Positions 58,898-64,000 of a stretch of 64,000 bases of DNA are shown here, piece by piece. The stretch covers positions 1 through 64,000 of the forward strand of contig JAOZFH010000018.1 of the NCBI GenBank assembly GCA_027491415.1, given 5' to 3'. This DNA comes from Thermoproteota archaeon (GTDB lineage Archaea; Korarchaeota; Korarchaeia; Korarchaeales; Korarchaeaceae). The position numbers were made by a program, and so were the translations under genes. Each line of letters begins with the position of its first letter. Positions within the stretch are counted from its first letter, which is position 1. The notes under the pieces are model-generated. The model ran no database searches, had not been told where the DNA came from, and saw only the letters and a list, made by a program, of their open reading frames with translations.

Positions 58898-59401
58898 TCA
58901 CCTCTCGCCCCTCACCGTCACCTTCCCGACCCCGCGGCAGACGGACAGGACTAGGACCTTCGGGAGGCCCTCGGGGATCACGACCTCTCCGCAGCGATAG
59001 ATTCCCCTCACCCTGGACCTGAAGGTCTCCTCGTCGACGTCGTCCGCGAACTCGAGCCTCTTGATCCGGATCAGGACCAGCTCCCTGTCCGCCTCAAGCA
59101 GGTCCTTCCTCGTGAGGGTGAGCTCGTCTATGTCCTCTATGACGCGCCCAAGCCCCTCCAAGAAGCCCCTCATGAATTCGGCCGAAATGCCGATGGCCCC
59201 TCCGGGGAGGGGCGGCTCTCGGTCGTGGGGAAACATCGAGAGAAAGAGCTCCATGGACTGGTTGAGGAGCGTGCCGACATTTACCCCCATCCTCCTGGCC
59301 AGCCGACTCAGCCGCCTGTAGAGGGAGCGATCCACGCCCCGCACGGTGATCTGCCCGAACCTCCTCTCCTGGCGGCTCTCCCCGTTTCCCGCGCTGTGCA
59401 T
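58898..59401 (-). CDS. Ribbon-helix-helix-like regulator with C-terminal extension
   Basis: The 167-residue protein opens with RFGQITVRGVDRSLYRRLSR and RRMGVNVGTLLNQSMELFLS, a strand-helix-helix pattern of the RHH/CopG family. The C-terminal 100 residues are acidic then beta-rich and may be a sensor. ATG 59401 is preferred because the promoter and a tandem repeat at 59412-59443 lie directly upstream; an open frame extends further but is low-complexity. It precedes the surface protein and ABC genes and may control them. Confidence 0.65.
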   Translation of the reverse strand: MHSAGNGESRQERRFGQITVRGVDRSLYRRLSRLARRMGVNVGTLLNQSMELFLSMFPHDREPPLPGGAIGISAEFMRGFLEGLGRVIEDIDELTLTRKDLLEADRELVLIRIKRLEFADDVDEETFRSRVRGIYRCGEVVIPEGLPKVLVLSVCRGVGKVTVRGER

Positions 59402-59411
59402 TTGTGATCGG

Positions 59412-59443
59412 ATGTAGTGCAAATGTAATGCGTATATAAATGA
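59412..59443 (-). promoter_or_regulatory. Promoter with tandem-repeat operator for the RHH-like gene
   Basis: ATGTAGTGCAA (59412-59422) and ATGTAATGCGT (59423-59433) form an 11-base direct repeat. On the minus strand they lie just downstream of ATTTATATACG (complement of 59433-59443), which is the TATA element for the gene starting at 59401. RHH proteins bind tandem sites, so self-regulation is likely. Confidence 0.5.
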
Positions 59444-59598
59444 CGCAGCCGGGCCACCTGGTCGAGCTGGTGCGAAGGGGGACGAGCGGCGCTGAGGCCG
59501 ACGCGATCGACCTCGCCGGGGCCACGACCTCTCGCCCGCGGAGCGTCTGGCGGAGGGGACTCTCGACCTCCTGCTAGATCTGGGAGGTCCTCGCAACC

Positions 59599-59607
59599 GT
59601 TATATAC
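59599..59607 (+). promoter_or_regulatory. Promoter of the tRNA-Trp gene
   Basis: GTTATATAC is a good archaeal TATA match. It lies 26-34 bases before the first base of the tRNA (59633), the expected spacing for a start at or just before the mature 5' end. Confidence 0.6.
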
Positions 59608-59632
59608 TGCCTGGCCCCAGAGGGCGTGCGGT

Positions 59633-59771
59633 GGGGCCGTGGCCCAGCCAGGTGGCCTCCCGATGATAAGGCCGAGGTCGCCCTGGAAAGGTCAGGGCGG
59701 CGGGCTCCAGTCGGTGGAGCACTGAGGGGGAGACCCGTAGGACGTGGGTTCAAATCCCACCGGCCCCACCA
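59633..59771 (+). tRNA. tRNA-Trp(CCA) with two probable introns and encoded CCA
   Basis: The acceptor arms are GGGGCCG (59633-59639) and CGGCCCC (59761-59767) with discriminator A and an encoded CCA. D-stem arms are GCCC (59642-59645) and GGGC (59695-59698). The anticodon stem pairs GCGGG (59700-59704) with CCCGT (59734-59738). The T-arm is GTGGG-TTCAAAT-CCCAC. The anticodon loop is C-T-CCA-G-A, giving Trp, if a 22-base intron (59711-59732) is removed at the canonical 37/38 site. About 39 further bases (59653-59691 or shifted by one) must be removed from the D-loop. Both introns can form hairpins. Arg was considered but the loop fits Trp best. Confidence 0.75.
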
Positions 59772-59773
59772 CG

Positions 59774-59795
59774 CTTTTCTGCCCGTTTTTGGGCT
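59774..59795 (+). terminator. T-rich terminator after the tRNA
   Basis: TTTT at 59775-59778 and TTTTT within GCCC-GTTTTT-GGGC (about 59781-59795) follow the tRNA at once. T-runs are the usual archaeal stop signal; the GCCC/GGGC arms could form a small stem. Confidence 0.45.
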
Positions 59796-59837
59796 CTCTT
59801 ATTTCTTATCTTCTCGCTTGGGCCATTCTCCGGGCGA

Positions 59838-60098
59838 TTAGATGCGGCAGGTACGCCGACCCAAGGGCAACGAGCCCCGGAGGAGGGCTCCAGCAAGCAG
59901 CGCGGCAACCCTGAGGCTCTCAGTCGGGTTGAAGACGTCCCAGACGATCATCATTGCCAAGAAGGCTGCCGATGGAGCCAGCGTGAGGAAAGTCCCAAAA
60001 ACTACGTTGAGGTCACGCTGAGGGCCTACCCAGCGATCGTATGGCCAGGCGAGCCGATCTGGATGGAGGCCTTCGCCCCCGTGGCGATCCCGCCTCAA
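59838..60098 (-). CDS. Small membrane protein, hypothetical
   Basis: An 86-residue frame three bases behind the membrane protein gene, with TTG 60098 as the only usable start. It has one or two hydrophobic helices (VVFGTFLTLAPSAAFLAMMI and SLRVAALLAGALL). The short gap suggests translation coupled to the upstream gene. No homologue is recognised and the basic N-terminus could be non-coding. Confidence 0.4.
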   Translation of the reverse strand: MRRDRHGGEGLHPDRLAWPYDRWVGPQRDLNVVFGTFLTLAPSAAFLAMMIVWDVFNPTESLRVAALLAGALLRGSLPLGRRTCRI

Positions 60099-60101
60099 CC
60101 C

Positions 60102-61505
60102 CTAGGTCAGGTCGATTATGTTCGTGGCGAGGCTCCTCAGCAGGTTGACCAGCTTCGGGTCGTGGGCCTCCGGCGGCAGGACTATCACCACCACGGAATC
60201 GTGAGCGGCCAGCTGGTCGATCATCGCCCTGAGGAGCCTGTAGGTGCTCTCCCCACCCAGGAGAACCAGCAGGCCGGTGGTGTCCTCGACGATCACAGCC
60301 AGCCTGTCTCCCTCCTCCCTGGCCCTGGATATCATCCCCAGGATTACGGCCGGATCCGCCCCTATCTCGAACTCCCCCACCCCGACCTGCTTAGGCGGTC
60401 CCATCCTGCCGGCGGAGACGTAGAGAGCGAGCGAGGCGTGCTTGGCGATCTTGGGGGCCGCGGGGGATGACCTCCTCCCTATCAGCACGACCCTGTACCC
60501 CTCCGACTCCAGGTGGGAGGCCAGGTCCTCGAGCGCATCGGCGTAGCCCCTCATTGTGGAGACCTCGAACAGGATGACCCTCCCGGAGAACGTCCCCAGG
60601 CGGCTCCACTCGTCCGGACGCCTGGACCTGATTGGCCCCACCTCTGGCAGGCCCAAGGGCCGGGTAACTTCGGGGAGCGGAGGCCTGAGAGCCGTCGTGC
60701 CGTACAGGTAGTAGGCGACCAGCGCGAGCGCCAACCCCAGGGCCACGGCGGCGCTCCCGCTCACCCCGACGATTCTCACGACGTGGGGGATGATCAGCGT
60801 GTCGTCCAGCGTGGTGAAGACGCTGGCGGCGGCCCCCAGGTACAGCGCGCCGGAGCCGCACCTCAGCAGCCACCTGGCCGGGTAGCCGGACCTCCTCGAC
60901 TCCAGCAGGAGCCTCGTGCCCAGGACGGCGTCGAACGCGAGGTTGATTATGTCGAACGGGACCTCCCCCAGCTTGGGTTCGGGCATCGTCGGCCACTCCC
61001 ACGGCCTCTGGGCGATAACCACTGCAGTCAGGAATGCGAGCCAGCCGACGAGCACCAGCAGGGGGTCCACCCGCGGGGTCGCCCTCTTGGCCGTTAGCCC
61101 ACTCGTTAGGTCGGTCAGGTAGCTCGCGAGGCTCCAGCCAGCCACGAGCGTTGCCAGCACCGTGCACCCGAGCTTGTAGAAGTGCACGATGGGCGGAACC
61201 TCGAAGACCGTCTCTACTACGTCCAGCCAGCCGAACATCACCATCACGCTCAGGCCCGCCAGGACTCCCCTCCAGTGCCCCGACAGGAGCGCCTCGACCT
61301 TCGACTTCCAGGCCGTGTAGAGGAGCGAAGTGAAGGCCATTGCCCCTAGGAGGCCGATAAACCTCAGGAGGAACTCAGCCTGGGTGAGGGGGCGGAGGCT
61401 CCACTGGCGAGATGTGGCGGCGACGACGATGGCCCCTAAGGCGATCCAGATGGCAGCGAGGGCCTCCTGAACTGAGAGCCGCAGGCCCCTACCCTCCTCG
61501 TTCAA
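60102..61505 (-). CDS. Multispanning membrane protein with DUF835-like C-terminal domain, copy 2
   Basis: The 467-residue paralogue of the protein at 37750-39162 has the same plan: seven to eight helices, then a soluble domain with VIVEDTTGLLVLLGGESTYR, YRLLRAMIDQ and VIVLPPEAHDPKLVNLLRSL, core motifs of the DUF835-like region. LTAKRATPRVDP in a loop matches LTAKRGVPRVRP in the other copy. TTG 61505 is the start, with CACTTTTATGG about 45 bases upstream. It is divergent from a CofE-like gene, as is the first copy. Confidence 0.7.
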   Translation of the reverse strand: MNEEGRGLRLSVQEALAAIWIALGAIVVAATSRQWSLRPLTQAEFLLRFIGLLGAMAFTSLLYTAWKSKVEALLSGHWRGVLAGLSVMVMFGWLDVVETVFEVPPIVHFYKLGCTVLATLVAGWSLASYLTDLTSGLTAKRATPRVDPLLVLVGWLAFLTAVVIAQRPWEWPTMPEPKLGEVPFDIINLAFDAVLGTRLLLESRRSGYPARWLLRCGSGALYLGAAASVFTTLDDTLIIPHVVRIVGVSGSAAVALGLALALVAYYLYGTTALRPPLPEVTRPLGLPEVGPIRSRRPDEWSRLGTFSGRVILFEVSTMRGYADALEDLASHLESEGYRVVLIGRRSSPAAPKIAKHASLALYVSAGRMGPPKQVGVGEFEIGADPAVILGMISRAREEGDRLAVIVEDTTGLLVLLGGESTYRLLRAMIDQLAAHDSVVVIVLPPEAHDPKLVNLLRSLATNIIDLT

Positions 61506-61668
61506 CGCCTAAACACCCGTCTACGGTTTCTTCGTGGGCACCCGAGGCCCCCCCATAAAAGTGATAGGTCGGTTAGGCTTTCGAACCCGGCCGCCGCTAC
61601 GTTCGCCCCTCCTGTCCGGAAAAAACGCCGCGGTCAGATTAAATTCCGAGCCGAGAGTGCGTCGCCTA

Positions 61669-62583
61669 ATGAGATCTCCCTCCAAGGAGGATTCTCACCC
61701 CGCGGATGTCAGGATGATCGGGCTCAGGCTCCCTCGGGTTTTGGAGGGAGATGACCTGGCCGGGCTCATCGTCCAGGCCGCAGGTGAGGTTGGAGAGAGG
61801 CTCGAGGACGGAGACGTGCTCGTGGTGGCGAGCAAGGTGGTCTCTCGCGCCAAGGGATACGTCGTGAAGCCAGGGGAGGTCAAGCCGAGTATCAGGAGCA
61901 AGCTGTTGGCGTGGCTGACAGGCCGAGAGCCCTGGGAGGTCGAGCTGATCAGGGAGAGGGGAAGCCTCGCGTTCATCATGCCCTTCTCTAAGGCCACCAG
62001 GGGGACGGGCTTCCCGGAGAGGTTCGCGGTTGACCCGGAAGAAGCCAGGAAGATGGTGGAGTCCGCCGGGGATGTCATGCTCATGAGAGCCAGGGGGCTG
62101 ACCCTCGTCGACGCTGGGATGGACTACTCCAACTGCCCCGAGGGCCACGTCTGCCTGCTGCCGACAGATCCGGATGAGGAGGCCCGAGAGATAGCCGACC
62201 GCATAAGGGAACTCACGGGCGCCAGGGTGGGGGTCGTGATCTCTGACACGGAGTTTCAGCCCATGAAGATCGGCTCCATCGACGTGGCGGTGGGGGTCGC
62301 CAACGTCTTTCCGATCCGCAGGAGGTTCGGGGCCAGAGACTACTTTGGAAGGCCGAAGTTCGGGGGAGACGACTCCGTGGCCGACGAGCTCGCGGCCGCG
62401 GCGGCCCTGCTCATGGGGCAGGCCGACGAGGGCATACCCGTCGTGCTGTTCAAGGGGTTAGATGTTGAGATGGACGAAGAGGCCAGCTCCGAGGATTGGA
62501 TAGCCCCCAGCGGGAAGGTGACCCGGGTCATTATCGTAGGGGCCCTAAAGACGCTGATCGCAAAGCTCCTGAGGCTGGCTTAG
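61669..62583 (+). CDS. CofE-like ligase (coenzyme F420-0:gamma-glutamyl ligase family), copy 2
   Basis: The 304-residue protein is a close paralogue of the product of 36720-37616. It has DGDVLVVASKVVSRAKG, YSNCPEGHVC, VVISDTEFQPMKIGSIDVAVG (in part) and DSVADELAAAAALLMGQAD. ATG 61669 is about 30 bases after CAGATTAAATTCC, supporting a leaderless start; an open frame continues upstream without a good start. The altered GRPWR region, shared with copy 1, suggests a substrate other than canonical F420-0. It may still ligate glutamate to a cofactor. Confidence 0.75.
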   Translation: MRSPSKEDSHPADVRMIGLRLPRVLEGDDLAGLIVQAAGEVGERLEDGDVLVVASKVVSRAKGYVVKPGEVKPSIRSKLLAWLTGREPWEVELIRERGSLAFIMPFSKATRGTGFPERFAVDPEEARKMVESAGDVMLMRARGLTLVDAGMDYSNCPEGHVCLLPTDPDEEAREIADRIRELTGARVGVVISDTEFQPMKIGSIDVAVGVANVFPIRRRFGARDYFGRPKFGGDDSVADELAAAAALLMGQADEGIPVVLFKGLDVEMDEEASSEDWIAPSGKVTRVIIVGALKTLIAKLLRLA

Positions 62584-62632
62584 TCGACGAGCGGGACGAC
62601 CTCAGTTAATTAGAGGGCGGCAGCGGCCGCCC

Positions 62633-63574
62633 ATGATGGCGACCGAGCGCTGCTTGTACTGCGAGAGACCCGGGGAGCACTTCGTCCCGAACCTCGGCGG
62701 CAGGGTCTGCACCGAGCACTTCCTGAGGTACTTCAGGAAGAGGGTGAGGAGGGTCCTCAGGAGGGTGGGCAGGGGCAAGAGGGTGCTCGTCGGCGTCTCC
62801 GGCGGGAAGGACTCTGTGGCAGCCCTCTACGCGCTTGCGGAGATGGCCGACGAGTTCTCCCTGGAGATAGGGGCCCTAATGATAGATGTGGGCGTGCCAG
62901 GCAACGAGGCGTGCGTCGAGGTGTTCGGGAGGGCGGTCTCGGAAGTCGGGGCCAGGAGGCACCTCGTCTCGCTGAGGGACGACCTCGGCATCAGGGTGCC
63001 GGACGACCCCTCATTCGCCTGCGTGGTCTGCGGGACCGTTACGAGGTACGTCCTTAACAGGGTGGCCCACGAGGCGGGCTACGACTACGTCGCGACGGGA
63101 CACAACCTGGACGACATGGCCTACTTCGCCCTCAACAACATGATCACCCACAACATCGCTTACCTTCGATCCCTCGACTCGGTCACGCCGCCCATCCCCG
63201 AGCTCAAGCTGGTCGGGAGGGTGAGGCCCCTCTTCTGGCTCAGCGACGCCGACGCCGAGACGTACGTGAGGATCATCGGAGCCCCGAGGTGCTCCACTAA
63301 GTGCCCACACGAGGGCCAGGACAAGCAGGCTCTCGTAAAGCCCCTCCTCAACGACCTCCGCTCGCTCTGGCCCACCAGCATCGTGAACTTCGTCGACTCG
63401 ATGAGGGAGCTGGCCAGAATGGCTGGCCTGCTGGGGGAGAAGATGGAGGGATTCAGAGAGTGCGTCAGGTGCGGCTACCCGAGCAGAACGGAGGTGTGCT
63501 CGTTCTGCAGGCTGGTAGAGAAGCTGGGGGGCAGGGTCCCGAGCAGGCTGGTCGGTGGCGAGTCAAGGGGTTAA
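62633..63574 (+). CDS. ttuA: TtuA/Ncs6-type tRNA 2-thiolation ATPase
   Basis: This PP-loop ATP pyrophosphatase (about 313 residues) thiolates tRNA at U54 or U34. The PP-loop is VSGGKDSVAALYAL. N-terminal zinc finger CLYCERPGEHF with VCTEHF, the catalytic Cys pair SFACVVCGTVTRY and APRCSTKCPHEGQ, and C-terminal zinc finger CVRCGYPSRTEVCSFC are all present. The sulfur donor is usually a ubiquitin-like protein ending in Gly-Gly; none is next to it. CAGTTAATTAG near 62608 gives the promoter. Confidence 0.9.
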   Translation: MMATERCLYCERPGEHFVPNLGGRVCTEHFLRYFRKRVRRVLRRVGRGKRVLVGVSGGKDSVAALYALAEMADEFSLEIGALMIDVGVPGNEACVEVFGRAVSEVGARRHLVSLRDDLGIRVPDDPSFACVVCGTVTRYVLNRVAHEAGYDYVATGHNLDDMAYFALNNMITHNIAYLRSLDSVTPPIPELKLVGRVRPLFWLSDADAETYVRIIGAPRCSTKCPHEGQDKQALVKPLLNDLRSLWPTSIVNFVDSMRELARMAGLLGEKMEGFRECVRCGYPSRTEVCSFCRLVEKLGGRVPSRLVGGESRG

Positions 63575-63605
63575 TTTTATACCACCATCGGACGCGGGTC
63601 CGGAA

Positions 63606-63899
63606 ATGCGTGAGGTCGAGTGTCCCATCTGCGGGGCCAGGATCCCGGTTGGGTCCCCCGACTTTCAGGGCGAGGTGGAGTGCCCTGACTGCGGAGCGCG
63701 GCTCTTTGTCGTTATTGAAGGGGGCTCTGTTCGGCTGATTGAACTCCGGGAGGAGGAACTCGAGTTTGAGGAGGAAGAGCTCGAGCTTTCGGAACTTGAG
63801 GCCGAGGTAGAGGGACTGGAGCTTGAGGATGACCTTGAGCCGGAGGATGTCGACCTGGAGGACCTCGAGGAGCTGGATGAAGGGTTGGGGGGCTTCTGA
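63606..63899 (+). CDS. LysW-like zinc-ribbon protein with long acidic tail
   Basis: The 97-residue protein starts with two CPxCG knuckles (Cys 6, 9, 26 and 29), the pattern of LysW, the carrier protein of lysine and arginine biosynthesis. LysW normally has about 55 residues and ends in EDWGE-like residues whose last Glu is modified. Here an acidic, leucine-patterned tail of about 50 residues follows and the end is DEGLGGF, so LysW function is doubtful. GTTAATTTTATACC near 63572 gives a leaderless start at ATG 63606. It is 31 bases after ttuA. Confidence 0.7.
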   Translation: MREVECPICGARIPVGSPDFQGEVECPDCGARLFVVIEGGSVRLIELREEELEFEEEELELSELEAEVEGLELEDDLEPEDVDLEDLEELDEGLGGF

Positions 63900-63914
63900 C
63901 CGGGTCGGAGTGGG

Positions 63915-64000
63915 GTGGTAACCCTGCCCTTGATCGAGGCGCCCGGGTCGATGAGGCTGGGCCTCAAGGTCCCCCCTGGGTGGTACGACCTCCACGTGCA
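63915..64000 (+). CDS. Possible start of a further gene, truncated by the window end
   Basis: A frame from GTG 63915 runs open to the window edge and reads VTLPLIEAPGSMRLGLKVPP before continuing with GWYDLHV. GGAGTGG lies just upstream. About 28 codons are too few to name it. Confidence 0.35.
   Translation, partial: MVTLPLIEAPGSMRLGLKVPPGWYDLHV

Noticed and set aside
59440-59632. Fragmentary coding frames upstream of the tRNA, with LVELVRRGTSGAEADAIDLA in one frame and LSPAERLAEGTLDLLLDLGG in the next
   Set aside because: They look like a short frameshifted gene, but there is no clear start after a promoter and no family match; it may be chance in GC-rich DNA.
59633-59771. Reading the tRNA as tRNA-Arg because the D-arm resembles Arg tRNAs
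   Set aside because: The anticodon stem and loop close properly only with CCA in the anticodon, which is Trp.
1-64000. CRISPR arrays, insertion sequences, integrase genes or rRNA
   Set aside because: No spaced direct repeats, transposase motifs or rRNA-like segments were found on either strand by eye.

Overview
The window is a GC-rich, gene-dense archaeal chromosome segment. It carries archaeal arginyl-tRNA synthetase, Tsr3, TldD/TldE, geranylgeranyl diphosphate synthase, TtuA-type tRNA thiolase and an intron-split tRNA. Many genes start at GTG or TTG about 25-35 bases after an AT-rich TATA-like element, which suggests leaderless transcripts; GGAGG/GGTG sites precede internal operon genes. 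Extra tRNA introns, a Psr-type sulfur reductase and molybdopterin genes fit an anaerobic, probably thermophilic archaeon of the Thermoproteota/Korarchaeota side. The species cannot be fixed from sequence alone.

Layout. 1-1114: ferrous iron uptake (feoB fragment, feoA) with a DtxR-type regulator and palindromic operators. 1228-8365: a molybdopterin oxidoreductase module (TorD-like chaperone, PsrABC, a polyferredoxin, MobA). 8381-19056: housekeeping genes (Mrp ATPase, ArgS, SufBC, SHMT), an AmmeMemoRadiSam-type radical SAM enzyme and a three-gene uncharacterised cluster. 19198-25947: amino acid permease, a phosphoesterase/nucleotidyltransferase pair, TldD/TldE and a small winged-helix protein. 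25949-32570: molybdopterin synthesis (MoaC, MoaA, MoaD-MoaE fusion), an alkyltransferase-like/endonuclease V fusion and a four-gene dye-linked proline dehydrogenase-like operon. 32596-41818: CBS protein, a secreted protein with a membrane-anchored HTH, nucleoside phosphorylase, a CofE-like ligase divergent from a multispanning membrane protein, an amidohydrolase and a LarA homologue. 41826-49774: isoprenoid or lipid genes (GGPP synthase, methyltransferase, B12 radical SAM), an MFS transporter, Tsr3 and hypotheticals. 50072-59401: KaiC-like ATPase, a frameshifted M55 peptidase, nucleoside phosphorylase, HTH plus SPASM radical SAM enzyme, a MacB-like ABC system with a secreted adhesin-like protein, and a ribbon-helix-helix-like regulator. 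59633-64000: tRNA-Trp with two probable introns, a second membrane protein/CofE-like pair, TtuA and a LysW-like protein with a long acidic tail.

The strongest candidate for something undescribed is the duplicated, divergently arranged pair of a CofE-like ligase and a membrane protein with a DUF835-like cytosolic domain (36720-39162 and 60102-62583). Other points of note are the GGPP synthase/methyltransferase/B12 radical SAM operon, the double-intron tRNA-Trp, the LysW-like protein next to TtuA, and several self-contained regulator/operator arrangements. No CRISPR array, insertion sequence or rRNA was seen.
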